Assembly (NCBI GenBank): GCA_039029315.1
Contig: JBCCGK010000127.1
Coordinates: 1 to 30,298, forward strand
Source of the DNA: JBCCCJ01 sp039029315
GTDB taxonomy: Bacteria; Bacteroidota; Bacteroidia; J057
DNA length: 30,298 nucleotides
Reading direction: 5' to 3'
Made by a program: the position numbers and the translations under genes. Positions 8,988-16,911 of the stretch are shown one piece after another. The notes under the pieces are model-generated. The model was not told where the DNA came from and made no database searches. It worked only from the letters and a program-made list of their open reading frames with translations. The number at the start of each line of letters is the position of its first letter. The first letter of the stretch is position 1.

Positions 8988-9482
8988 ATGAAATTGTTCC
9001 TTTTCACTCCACTCTTCTTTTTCTTGTCCTTATTTCCCGGTTTTGACACTAGCAGCCCACATTCAGCGGATACAACCATTCCATTGGAAGAGGTGGTTCT
9101 GGATGAACTTGTTGTGAATGGTCCCAATTGTTTTCCTTCGGTAAGCCTGAGCCATGATGCGAATACCCCTCCGGGATTTTGTAATACGTGTTCAAGACCC
9201 TGCAAACTGTGTAGTGGCTATGAGGCGTGTCGAGGGGTCCTTGTGACAGCAACTGTCAATGGATCTACCTCCTTGCCAAGTGGATGGAATTTACAGTGGC
9301 AAGCGCCTCCCAACACGCTGTGCTACATTGCAGATGGGACTAGTTTGACTCCCACATTTGCTTTTGATGTGTGCAAAGTCCCAGGAAATGGTCAACAATA
9401 TGTTACTGTAACTCTTGTTCTCCTGCCTCCAAACTGTCCCCCTGTGGTCAGGAACTATACCGTCAGCTATGCTGTGTGCTAG
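8988..9482 (+). CDS. Small secreted cysteine-rich protein, unknown function
   Basis: The protein has 164 residues and I do not recognise it. It begins with a clear Sec signal peptide (MKLFLFTPLFFFLSLFPGF). The mature part has ten cysteines, including the cluster C-x2-C-x3-C-x2-C-x5-C at about residues 66-81, consistent with disulfides in the periplasm or outside the cell. The second half (WNLQWQAPPNTLCYIADGT, QQYVTVTLVLLPPNCPP, RNYTVSYAVC) reads like a beta-sandwich. There is no lipobox and no obvious type IX sorting domain. It is a single gene, divergent from the CHAT operon and convergent with the sulfotransferase gene (47 bp between stops). The ATG follows a short AT-rich leader without a strong ribosome-binding site. 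Confidence 0.65.
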   Translation: MKLFLFTPLFFFLSLFPGFDTSSPHSADTTIPLEEVVLDELVVNGPNCFPSVSLSHDANTPPGFCNTCSRPCKLCSGYEACRGVLVTATVNGSTSLPSGWNLQWQAPPNTLCYIADGTSLTPTFAFDVCKVPGNGQQYVTVTLVLLPPNCPPVVRNYTVSYAVC

Positions 9483-9529
9483 TCTATGAATATCGAGACA
9501 ATCTTGATCGCAACCTTCCTGTCTGGAGG

Positions 9530-10369
9530 TCATTCCTGCCAGGGAAGATTTCGCTTCAGGTATGCTGCCAATTCCCGATCGAAGGGCGCATAGAAGTCCT
9601 GAAGCAAGTATTTGATTCTTTCAGGCATCCTGGCGGGGGGTGCCTGGTTGAATTTTTTTTGAAGCAATGGTCCATAATCGTATGATGGATACTCTAGCCA
9701 ATCGAGCAAGGTATCCATGACAGCTTGGGGATGAGTCAGTAGATCATGATTGAACAAGACCTTGATTTGAGAGGAAGGGAATACAGATCCCCATTTTTGG
9801 AGATTGCGGATGTATATACCTGGCGAAAGAAATTCACTGTGCTTGCCTTCGCGAAGCTTGAGGATTTCTTTCTCCATATCTGCCTCAAAGCTTCCAGTAT
9901 CCATGGCAAAAGCTCGCCCTTCTTCCCGAAATCGCTGAAACATCCGATGATGTGAATGGGCACGCGCTACCGGATCTCTCAACAGGACAATAAGTTTGAT
10001 GTTGGGCAAATAGCGAAAGACGATTGCAGGATCGACTTCGTGAAAGGTGTTGGCACTGGCTTCTCCACTCACATATTGTAGCCCTTTCTCTCGCTTGATA
10101 CGCACATCTTCATGGTACAAAATTCCTTGCTGGTTCAGTTCTGGCCAAACAAATTCGATATCCTCATTCGCTTCCCTGAGAGGAAACAATTGGAAATACT
10201 CCTCAATATGTTCTTCAATATAATCGGAATCCTTGCTAAAAAACTGCGGCTCTTTCCATTTGCATGGCAGAACATTGGGATGATCGACAAGATATCTGTA
10301 CAGCGAAGAGGTTCCGCATTTTCTTTCTCCTATGATGAAAAATGACGGATGGATATAACTTTCAGGCAT
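9530..10369 (-). CDS. PAPS-dependent sulfotransferase family protein
   Basis: The protein has 279 residues and a Sulfotransfer-type fold. The 5'-phosphosulfate-binding loop is FFIIGERKCGTSSLYRYL (11-27), followed by the substrate-loop-like KEPQFFSKD (39-47). The 3'-phosphate-binding segment is IVLLRDPVARAHSHH (127-141). This arrangement is typical of enzymes that move sulfate from PAPS to a sugar or other hydroxyl/amine acceptor and is closest in style to heparan-type sulfotransferases. The acceptor cannot be read from sequence. No signal peptide is seen. Its own reading frame is closed by a stop codon just upstream of the ATG. The next genes upstream encode lipid or envelope enzymes, which would fit a cell-surface substrate. 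Confidence 0.85.
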   Translation of the reverse strand: MPESYIHPSFFIIGERKCGTSSLYRYLVDHPNVLPCKWKEPQFFSKDSDYIEEHIEEYFQLFPLREANEDIEFVWPELNQQGILYHEDVRIKREKGLQYVSGEASANTFHEVDPAIVFRYLPNIKLIVLLRDPVARAHSHHRMFQRFREEGRAFAMDTGSFEADMEKEILKLREGKHSEFLSPGIYIRNLQKWGSVFPSSQIKVLFNHDLLTHPQAVMDTLLDWLEYPSYDYGPLLQKKFNQAPPARMPERIKYLLQDFYAPFDRELAAYLKRNLPWQE

Positions 10370-10473
10370 GTTCCAATTCTATCGGGTTCTCCCATTTTCT
10401 CAGGCAAATCTTTGAGTAATTCCTCAATTTCAGGCGTACGTTCATATGGGAGGTATGGCAAATGGTCTCCCCA
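10330..10473 (-). pseudogene. Possible gene remnant upstream of the sulfotransferase
   Basis: In one minus-strand frame a 47-codon stretch reads like protein (YERTPEIEELLKDLPEKMGE) and overlaps the first codons of the sulfotransferase in another frame before stopping at 10330. An in-frame stop bounds it upstream and there is no start before an internal Met. It may be the tail of a decayed gene or chance; I cannot name it. Confidence 0.2.
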
Positions 10474-10551
10474 TTAACATTATTCACTTGGGGACATAAC
10501 AACTCTATAAGGCCTCATGCAATCAGTCTCTCAATACAACAGGCTTACAAA

Positions 10552-11421
10552 TTATTTCTCTTTCCTCAATACCAGCTGTCGATAGCTCACCAGACCTGTT
10601 TTTAGACATTGTTGTTTGGCATACCCACCCGTCAATGATTTGAAATAGGTGGACTGACGCATCGCTGGTCCTGCAAAACGGATCATCACTCCGATCAGCT
10701 GATCTCTCAAGCGTCCAATCTCCATATAGGGAGTAAGGTTCCGATCCTTGATGAGTTCAAGCCCATATTGACTCGCGAGTTTCTTCAATTCTTGAATGGA
10801 AATAAGACTATTTGCCAGCCATCCTTCCTGAAAATCCTTCAACCAATTCTTCTGTTGATCTGTAAGCAAGTCAGTTTGGGTCCCGACTTTGGACATAAAA
10901 TCATCAATCAGTATCAGCTTTCCTCCTTCATCCAACACTCGTCCCACTTCTCTGAAAAACTGATCCGGATCAGCAGCATGGACAAATGCCTCAATCGCAA
11001 AGACAATCTGCTGGGGTGGCAAATCTGGGAGGTTCAAAAAATCCCCCGCTAAAAAGCGCACATCCTGATCTAGCTGAATCATTTGTCTTCTTTCTTCTGC
11101 CAGTTGAGCCTGTAAGGGACTCAGGGTAATTCCTGTAAATTGTCCTTTGCCAACAAAATGTTCAGCTACATATAATACACTACTTCCTACCCCACAACCC
11201 AAATCCAATACACTCAAGCCTTGTTTTTCTGTTTGGGTATACAGATTGTTCATTTCTTCCAACACCAGTTGGTTGCTATAAGACACTGCTTCTTCAGGTG
11301 TCTGCACGCCTTCTGCCCATAATGCCTGATGAATGTTCTGGGTTCCCCGATGTTTGCCCAATTTGAGAAATCGGCGGGTGTTATTTTCGTAGTATTCGCG
11401 AACCTGCTCCGTATGCTGCAT
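10552..11421 (-). CDS. Class I SAM-dependent methyltransferase, CMAS/C-methyltransferase-like
   Basis: The protein has 289 residues. SAM motif I is VLDLGCGVGSS (71-81), followed by GITLSPLQ (97-104), a combination seen in cyclopropane-synthase-like and terpenoid or sterol C-methyltransferases. Motif II is in the IVFAIEAFVHAADPDQFF region (139-156) and motif III is LDEGGKLILIDDF (163-175). The N-terminal helices (REYYENNTRRFLKLGK) are typical of small-molecule methyltransferases. The substrate is unknown; a lipid or isoprenoid is reasonable. The gene starts 11 bp after the stop of the sulfatase-like gene, so it is probably the last gene of the minus-strand operon that begins at 14922. Confidence 0.85.
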   Translation of the reverse strand: MQHTEQVREYYENNTRRFLKLGKHRGTQNIHQALWAEGVQTPEEAVSYSNQLVLEEMNNLYTQTEKQGLSVLDLGCGVGSSVLYVAEHFVGKGQFTGITLSPLQAQLAEERRQMIQLDQDVRFLAGDFLNLPDLPPQQIVFAIEAFVHAADPDQFFREVGRVLDEGGKLILIDDFMSKVGTQTDLLTDQQKNWLKDFQEGWLANSLISIQELKKLASQYGLELIKDRNLTPYMEIGRLRDQLIGVMIRFAGPAMRQSTYFKSLTGGYAKQQCLKTGLVSYRQLVLRKEK

Positions 11422-11432
11422 GTCAATTCTGC

Positions 11433-13214
11433 TTAGATTCCTTCTGGCAAATATACAGGGATTGACTGATTCTCTACACCGTAATGAGACATTAACTCTC
11501 GCATAAACATCGAGTAAATCCCCTCATGTAACATCGGTGCAGGAAGGGTAGTATCTGCTTCCATGCCAGTATTAAAACCATACTCAGACAAGGAGTTCAG
11601 GAAAGAGGTATCCTGACTGATGATGTGCACAGGCACTTCGAGCCCATCTCCTCCATAGTAGGTAACCATAGGAGCTTGATGATCTCCCAGCACAATAAAG
11701 ATGCTGTTTGGATCAGCTTTTTGCCGGATAAACTGGCTGAGCATTCTCAGATCATACAAGATTGTTGTTACATATCGTGGGGTCAGTTTGTCTGTAATCC
11801 GCGCCATGAATCGATCATATCGACTTGTCAAGGAGTCTGGAATCTCAATCTCATATGGATCGGTCTTGATACTATCCAGCATCCGCCAGTCTTCGACCAA
11901 TGGAGGTGGCGGAAACCAGGGCACATGGGAGGCCATGGTGATAAAGAACATCCCCATCGGGCGGGTGGTGTCAGTGGCAACCTCTTCGTGGAGGTAGTTC
12001 ATGGCATATTGATCTGGAATTCCTCCATGAAAATCATATTCATAGCCTGAATAGGGAATATCTGGGTGTTTCAACCACAAATCGAAATCAAAAAATCGCT
12101 GCTGGAACGCATAGGCCTCTTCGGTACTGGCTTTTTGCTGCGAAAAAGTTTTCATCCGAAAGGTTTGGTAGTCTTGCGATTCCAGAAATCGGAAGATATG
12201 TGGGTAATCTGGATAGTTTTCCAGCAATTCAGTAAAGTGTACATGGTTTTCGATTTTCACCCCAGTCATGACCGTGGTAAATGACAACCAGGATTTGCCG
12301 CCAAGAATCGGTGCAACGCTATAGGCCGAGGCACTGTGCCAGCCTGCTGCCGCCAGGGTATCTCCGATGCCTTCTATGGCTGACGCATATTCATTTTTCA
12401 CCCATTTTTTGGTTGCAGCAGCTCGGCCATATGACTCAACGAACAGCAAGTATACATTGGGGCGCTGCTCGAGCTTCATGTTCAGGTAGTTCGCATACAA
12501 GGGCAGTTTGGCCAACCGATCAAATTTCTCTTCATTGGGCAAATGCATAGAGGCATGGATCAGGGCAGAAGTCCTGACACAGGTGTAATAGTCTTTTCTA
12601 TACTCATGCTTGCCTCCCAGGAGAAGATTCGCAATGATCAATGTCCCCAGAAATCCCCAAATGATCCAGAAGGATCGCCCGATAGAAAATGTCTGAATCC
12701 GCTTGACAAAAACCATATAGCCAATTGAGACAATCCCGATCAACATAGCAATACCAATGGCCCCAAATACATAAATGCTCATAGATCCTCCAGATACCTG
12801 ATCAAGAAAAATAGGCAATACTTCCTTGATCAGGACAAAGTCATTTTTGAAATAAGGATGTTGCCCATAGATGCTGAGAGAACCAGCATAATAGATCTGG
12901 TACAGAAGAATCACCAGATACAACAGACCAAAAACCCAGGCAAAGATCCGAAATGGCAGGCGAAATTTTCGCAATAGCAATAAGCCACCCGTCATCAGAT
13001 ACCACTCAATGCTTAGTCTGAATAGATCGAAATTGTCGCGAATCAGGAATATCCAGCCAGCAGCGAGGCCATCTTTTTCATCCAGAGAAGAAGAGGGGAA
13101 AAATGTACCAAACTCCCAATTGGCAATGAAGCCAGGAAGGAATAACAAAAGATTGAGCGCCCAAAACCCTAGCCAGAATATCCTGTTGTTCTTGTTCTTG
13201 ACAATTTTTGGCAT
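11433..13214 (-). CDS. LTA synthase/sulfatase-like membrane phosphotransferase or hydrolase
   Basis: The protein has 593 residues. The N-terminal third is membrane-embedded, with hydrophobic segments near 12-30, 72-108 (probably two), 146-170 and 181-200. From about residue 251 an extracytoplasmic alkaline-phosphatase-superfamily domain follows: RPNVYLLFVESYGRAA (251-266) carries the metal-binding Glu, and IVLGDHQAP (507-515) carries the metal-binding Asp-His pair. This layout is that of LtaS and the phosphoethanolamine or phosphoglycerol transferases. Typical LTA is not expected in Bacteroidota, so the product may be a modified lipid or glycan. The neighbouring CDP-alcohol phosphatidyltransferase (19 bp upstream) could supply or use the phospholipid substrate. 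The superfamily is firm; the reaction is not. Confidence 0.85.
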   Translation of the reverse strand: MPKIVKNKNNRIFWLGFWALNLLLFLPGFIANWEFGTFFPSSSLDEKDGLAAGWIFLIRDNFDLFRLSIEWYLMTGGLLLLRKFRLPFRIFAWVFGLLYLVILLYQIYYAGSLSIYGQHPYFKNDFVLIKEVLPIFLDQVSGGSMSIYVFGAIGIAMLIGIVSIGYMVFVKRIQTFSIGRSFWIIWGFLGTLIIANLLLGGKHEYRKDYYTCVRTSALIHASMHLPNEEKFDRLAKLPLYANYLNMKLEQRPNVYLLFVESYGRAAATKKWVKNEYASAIEGIGDTLAAAGWHSASAYSVAPILGGKSWLSFTTVMTGVKIENHVHFTELLENYPDYPHIFRFLESQDYQTFRMKTFSQQKASTEEAYAFQQRFFDFDLWLKHPDIPYSGYEYDFHGGIPDQYAMNYLHEEVATDTTRPMGMFFITMASHVPWFPPPPLVEDWRMLDSIKTDPYEIEIPDSLTSRYDRFMARITDKLTPRYVTTILYDLRMLSQFIRQKADPNSIFIVLGDHQAPMVTYYGGDGLEVPVHIISQDTSFLNSLSEYGFNTGMEADTTLPAPMLHEGIYSMFMRELMSHYGVENQSIPVYLPEGI

Positions 13215-13233
13215 GCGTCCAATTCTTCCAATG

Positions 13234-13977
13234 TTACAAAATCGCTTTATTGACCGCTTCTTTTTTCTTTTTGGTCTGGACCGATGCGCGGCGATTTGTG
13301 CTGATCATCCCCCAAAAACTCATCCCAAATGAATAAAAAACCAAAGCCGATACAATGACCAAGGCGGGCATATAGAGCCATTCAGGCAACCAAAAGCAGC
13401 CGATCAAGCTGGACATAAGAATGACAGCAATCAACTGCCCTCGAAAGGATCTCGATTCCTTCTTCTCAGGCGGTTTGACAAAAATCAACAAGAATACATA
13501 GACATATCGCAACAATCCCAAACTCAAGATCCAGGGACCTACATAGCCTTCATACCAGGCCAGACTTCCCAGCATCATCACAAAAAATGCGTCCGTTTCT
13601 TTGTCGAAATATTCCCCAAAGAGTGATTGGGTTTGATATTTTCGAGCCAAATAGCCATCCAGCCCATCTGTTAGGAGTACAATCAAAGCCAATCCACCAA
13701 CAATCCAGTTGCCCAAATGGTGTCCCCAAATCCCGATAAGAACCAAAGTCAATAAGCGAGCAGCGGTGACAAGATTGGCAGCTCCTCCCCACTTGCTGAG
13801 TGCTTGCCAACTTTCCCTGTTCAGATACCAATAAGCAGCAAAGGAAGACAGTCCCAACAGCGCAATGGGTAAGGGACTACTCCCCAAAATAAACCCGATG
13901 ACCGCGATGATGATGATTCCTGCATGGAAGCGGGACCATTGTTCAATCTTCAATTGCAGGGCCAGGGTGGAATTCAT
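13234..13977 (-). CDS. CDP-alcohol phosphatidyltransferase family protein
   Basis: The protein has 247 residues with about six hydrophobic segments. The full family signature DxxDGxxARx8GxxxDxxxD is present: D104, D107, G108, A111-R112, G121, D125 and D129 (DGLDGYLARKYQTQSLFGEY and following). These aspartates bind the metal that joins a CDP-linked lipid to an alcohol, making a phospholipid in the cytoplasmic membrane. The alcohol (glycerol phosphate, inositol, serine or other) is not readable from sequence. The gene sits between a SAM methyltransferase (57 bp, repeat-filled gap) and the sulfatase-like gene (19 bp), indicating co-transcription and a lipid pathway. Confidence 0.9.
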   Translation of the reverse strand: MNSTLALQLKIEQWSRFHAGIIIIAVIGFILGSSPLPIALLGLSSFAAYWYLNRESWQALSKWGGAANLVTAARLLTLVLIGIWGHHLGNWIVGGLALIVLLTDGLDGYLARKYQTQSLFGEYFDKETDAFFVMMLGSLAWYEGYVGPWILSLGLLRYVYVFLLIFVKPPEKKESRSFRGQLIAVILMSSLIGCFWLPEWLYMPALVIVSALVFYSFGMSFWGMISTNRRASVQTKKKKEAVNKAIL

Positions 13978-13980
13978 AAG

Positions 13981-14050
13981 GGTGTTGGGGTTATTGGTTG
14001 TTGGGTTGTTGGTTATTGGTTATAGGTTGTTGGGTTATTGAGTGGTTGGG
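13981..14050. repeat. Degenerate TTGGTTA-type microsatellite between two genes
   Basis: This stretch consists of 7- and 8-bp variants of GGTTATT, GGTTGTT and GGGTTGTT. It fills the gap between the methyltransferase and phosphatidyltransferase genes and runs into the last codons of the methyltransferase, whose C-terminal PTTQ is encoded within it. A cleaner copy of the same motif lies at 20568-20595. Confidence 0.8.
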
Positions 14051-14922
14051 AGAAAGAAGATGTCTTTGTGATTAACTGAGATATGGAGGTTCTGGTTTGC
14101 TGAGAGCTGCCTTTTCCTGTCTAGCCAATGCCTAAAATCGGCTAATTGTTCTGCTGGCAGTGGCAATTCTGGTATGGCTTCTTCCATAAAGCCAAGCAAA
14201 TATCTATGCATCTCTTCTGCTTCTGTTCCAATACCCCAGATACTTTCTCCCACAACCACTTTTCCTGTTTTTGTTGCAAGCCAGTTTTCGATGAAAGCTG
14301 GACCGTCCGTTCCCATAGCACGTCCAAAAGCCTGCAATCGCTGCATGTGAGACTCGTATAAAGCAATGATTTTTTTATCATCCGCTTCATTGGGTGATAA
14401 ACTCATCCCAATATAATTAAGGGTTGAGAGAAATGACGTATGATGCCTCAATAGTTTTTGACAGAAGTGTACAAACTGTTCTTCGGAAAAAAGATCAAAC
14501 ACTGCATTGGCCAACACCAAATCTGTCTGATTCAAATCCACATGAGAATCCAGTTCCAACAAAGAGCCACAAATTGAGCGAATATGGACTGTCTTTTCTG
14601 CTTTTGATAACACAAGCTCAGCATCCGACAAGAACGATGACTTGTATCCCAGCCTTGGACCATGCGCTGCCAATTCCTGTATGGCAGCTTTTCCTAATAA
14701 TGGATCTAGCTCAACCATTGTCCACGACTGATTTTGGGACAGGCGATCGAGGAAGTATCGTGGATTTGCCCCATTCCCGGCACCTATATCAACCAAATGG
14801 AGAACCTTTTGATCATCCAGTGCGCGTAGACAAGCTTGTTCTACCAGACCATTTCGTGCGGCCGCATCGAAAGGAAATCGTTCATTAAGCCAATCCGTAG
14901 CATATACAGGAATACGTGACAT
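14035..14922 (-). CDS. Class I SAM-dependent methyltransferase, substrate unknown
   Basis: The protein has 295 residues. Motif I is LVDIGAGNGANPRY (43-56), followed by MVELDPLLGKAA with the acidic residue that would bind the SAM ribose, and TDLVLANAVFDLFSEEQFVHF as the post-motif helix. The rest does not identify a substrate. It is probably the first gene of the operon running left through the phosphatidyltransferase, sulfatase-like and second methyltransferase genes. Its stop codon lies inside a TTGGTTA-type repeat, so repeat slippage could alter its last few residues. The ATG at 14922 is 22 nt downstream of a TATCTTTA box. Confidence 0.8.
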   Translation of the reverse strand: MSRIPVYATDWLNERFPFDAAARNGLVEQACLRALDDQKVLHLVDIGAGNGANPRYFLDRLSQNQSWTMVELDPLLGKAAIQELAAHGPRLGYKSSFLSDAELVLSKAEKTVHIRSICGSLLELDSHVDLNQTDLVLANAVFDLFSEEQFVHFCQKLLRHHTSFLSTLNYIGMSLSPNEADDKKIIALYESHMQRLQAFGRAMGTDGPAFIENWLATKTGKVVVGESIWGIGTEAEEMHRYLLGFMEEAIPELPLPAEQLADFRHWLDRKRQLSANQNLHISVNHKDIFFLPTTQ

Positions 14923-14943
14923 GAGGTTCTTACTTTGGCGCTG

Positions 14944-14951
14944 TAAAGATA
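14944..14951 (-). promoter_or_regulatory. Possible -7 box for the methyltransferase/lipid operon
   Basis: TATCTTTA on the minus strand matches the Bacteroidota -7 consensus TAnnTTTG at all but the last base and ends 21 nt before the start codon. No convincing TTTG lies at the expected -33 distance, so this is weak. Confidence 0.25.
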
Positions 14952-14966
14952 GGAGATTTTCAGCGA

Positions 14967-15218
14967 CTAGCAGCTTATGATGGGAGTAGAAAATGCCGAA
15001 TCAGGATTTTTTACCCTCAATTGGTGGATATCTTCCTCTGTAAAAGTCTCTTTCTCTCGGATGCAGGCAGGAATTCTTACACCTTGTTCGATTAGGGAGT
15101 GGGATTGCCTTCCTGGAGATATAGATCCTTCGACAATGGTGCTTTCATAACCCTCCCCTTCGAATGTCCGTATAGTCTGGGAACTAGTCCTTTTGCTCCC
15201 AAATCCTTTCAAATCCAT
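14967..15218 (-). CDS. Possible small hypothetical protein
   Basis: An 83-codon frame on the minus strand has G-rich first codon positions and a protein-like composition (EKETFTEEDIHQLRVKNPDS). I recognise no family. It diverges from the DUF4846 gene and their ATGs share the CATG at 15216-15219, so the two would have overlapping starts. It could equally be a decayed gene or chance, because the 270-bp gap otherwise has no role beyond promoters. Confidence 0.25.
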   Translation of the reverse strand: MDLKGFGSKRTSSQTIRTFEGEGYESTIVEGSISPGRQSHSLIEQGVRIPACIREKETFTEEDIHQLRVKNPDSAFSTPIISC

Positions 15219-16065
15219 GATTCGCCCTCTTCTTTTTGGGTTATTCTCTTTCTTGCTTTTTTCCTCTTTCCTTGTTGCTCAATCGCCTTCATATGCCTGG
15301 CTCGACGAATATGACGAGTCACAGGCCGTGTTATATCATATTCCTCCTCCAGCAGGATTTGAGCGAATGGAGATATCTGCCAATAGTTTTGCAGACTGGT
15401 TGCGGCATCTTCCTCTCAAGGCAGGCAGACCAGACGTATACCTCTACAATGGAGAGAAAAAAGGAAATCAATTCGCCCACCATGCTGTGATCAATATGGA
15501 TGTTGGCAAACGAGATCTCCAGCAATGTGCCGATGCCGTTATGCGACTTCGCGCGGAATATTTGCTTGCTTGTGGAAAAACCGCTGACATTCATTTCAAC
15601 TTCACCAGTGGAGATGAAGCTTCTTATGACAAATATCGGGCGGGCTATCGTGCCAATATACAGGGCAGTAAGGTCAGTTGGGTTCGTTCTGCCAACTCCA
15701 GTGATTCCTATCGGACATTTCGGTCATATATGAATCTCGTCTTCAGCTATGCGGGCACCCATTCGCTCAGCAAAGAGCTGATTCAGGTACCAGATCCGAC
15801 AGACCTTCGGGCAGGAGATGTGTTTATCCAGGGCGGATTCCCTGGTCATGCCATCATCGTCATAGATGTTGTAGCGCATCCTGAGACTGGCAGCAAACGG
15901 TTCCTCCTGGCACAAAGTTATATGCCTGCACAAGAGATGCATATCCTTCGCAACCCCAGCGACCCAGGATCGAGTCCCTGGTACGAGATTCCAACTGGGA
16001 CCTTCTCTACGCCAGAGTGGAACTTCGATGCCAGTAATCTCATGCGATTTCCAGGACAGAATTAA
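15217..16065 (+). CDS. Secreted DUF4846 family protein
   Basis: I use the ATG at 15217 because the upstream in-frame alternative at 15193 is a TTG, and from 15217 the protein starts with a clean signal peptide (MIRPLLFGLFSFLLFSSFLVAQ). Mature blocks are those I associate with DUF4846: LPLKAGRPDVYLYNGEKKGN, DVGKRDLQQCADAVMRLRAE, SYRTFRSYMNLVFSYAGTHS, RAGDVFIQGGFPGHAIIVID and LLAQSYMPAQEMHILRNP. The GGFPGHA-IIVIDV segment resembles the His part of an NlpC/CHAP-like papain fold, and the conserved LQQCADAV supplies a Cys, so a periplasmic hydrolase is possible but unproven. It stands alone, upstream of the ABC operon. Confidence 0.8.
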   Translation: MIRPLLFGLFSFLLFSSFLVAQSPSYAWLDEYDESQAVLYHIPPPAGFERMEISANSFADWLRHLPLKAGRPDVYLYNGEKKGNQFAHHAVINMDVGKRDLQQCADAVMRLRAEYLLACGKTADIHFNFTSGDEASYDKYRAGYRANIQGSKVSWVRSANSSDSYRTFRSYMNLVFSYAGTHSLSKELIQVPDPTDLRAGDVFIQGGFPGHAIIVIDVVAHPETGSKRFLLAQSYMPAQEMHILRNPSDPGSSPWYEIPTGTFSTPEWNFDASNLMRFPGQN

Positions 16066-16127
16066 TCAAAATCTACCAAGACAACCTTTTCTTCTGCGAA
16101 AAAATCCAAGGCTTGCTGCTTGTTGAT

Positions 16128-16135
16128 TATCTTTG
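16128..16135 (+). promoter_or_regulatory. Candidate -7 box for the MacAB-like operon
   Basis: TATCTTTG matches the Bacteroidota -7 consensus TAnnTTTG exactly, 66 nt upstream of the ATP-binding protein start codon. There is no perfect -33 TTTG at standard spacing; a TTG lies 12 nt upstream, which is too close. Confidence 0.35.
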
Positions 16136-16201
16136 CGATGTTCAATAAGGATGTAACTTTTTGCAAAAAAACACTTATTGGAGTAATCAGGTTGTCTCCC
16201 T

Positions 16202-16885
16202 ATGATTCATCTTCAAAACATCCATAAATCCTATCAAATGGGGACCCATAGTCTCCATGTCCTCAAAGGCATTGATTTGACCATCAAGCAGGGAGAACTT
16301 GTCTCCATCATGGGATCTTCCGGTTCGGGAAAATCTACCCTTCTGAACATTCTGGGCATTCTGGATAATTATGATGAAGGAGAATATCATCTGGACAAGA
16401 CTCTGATGAAGGATCTCTCTGAAACCAAATCTGCGATCTACCGCAATCAGTTTTTGGGGTTTGTTTTCCAATCCTTCAACTTGATTTCTTTCAAAAATGC
16501 CCTGGAAAATGTGGCACTCCCTCTGTACTATCAAAAGGTAAATCGACGCAAACGAAATCAGATTGCCCTCGATTACCTCGACAAGGTAGGCCTGGCTGAT
16601 TGGGCAGAGCATATGCCCAACGAACTGTCCGGGGGACAAAAACAACGAGTCGCCATTGCCCGCGCCTTGATTGCCCAACCCAAAGTCTTGCTTGCGGATG
16701 AGCCAACAGGTGCCCTTGATTCCAAGACCTCCTATGAAGTCATGGAACTCCTCAAGCAAGTCAATAAAACCGGGATTACGGTCATTATTGTTACCCACGA
16801 AAATGATATTGCCAACCTCACTCAACGTATCATCCGCTTGAGAGATGGCATCATTGAAAGTGAAGAAGAAATCATCAGTACATAA
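16202..16885 (+). CDS. ABC transporter ATP-binding protein, MacB/LolD type
   Basis: The protein has 227 residues. Walker A is GSSGSGKST (38-46), the Q-loop is at Q90, the signature is LSGGQ (142-146), Walker B is VLLADEP (162-168) and the switch His is H199. The short length and the LADEPTGALDS sequence are typical of the ATPases that power FtsX-type permeases (MacB, LolD, FtsE class). These drive mechanotransmission rather than transport through the membrane domain. Two FtsX-type permeases follow in the same operon (26 bp to the first), then a periplasmic adaptor. Confidence 0.93.
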   Translation: MIHLQNIHKSYQMGTHSLHVLKGIDLTIKQGELVSIMGSSGSGKSTLLNILGILDNYDEGEYHLDKTLMKDLSETKSAIYRNQFLGFVFQSFNLISFKNALENVALPLYYQKVNRRKRNQIALDYLDKVGLADWAEHMPNELSGGQKQRVAIARALIAQPKVLLADEPTGALDSKTSYEVMELLKQVNKTGITVIIVTHENDIANLTQRIIRLRDGIIESEEEIIST

Positions 16886-16911
16886 GCCTATTTTCCTATT
16901 CCGAAAGCAGT

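Noticed and set aside
16187..16825. 212-codon minus-strand frame antisense to the ABC ATPase
   Set aside because: It is a shadow of the Walker and signature motif region on the other strand, with no recognisable protein.
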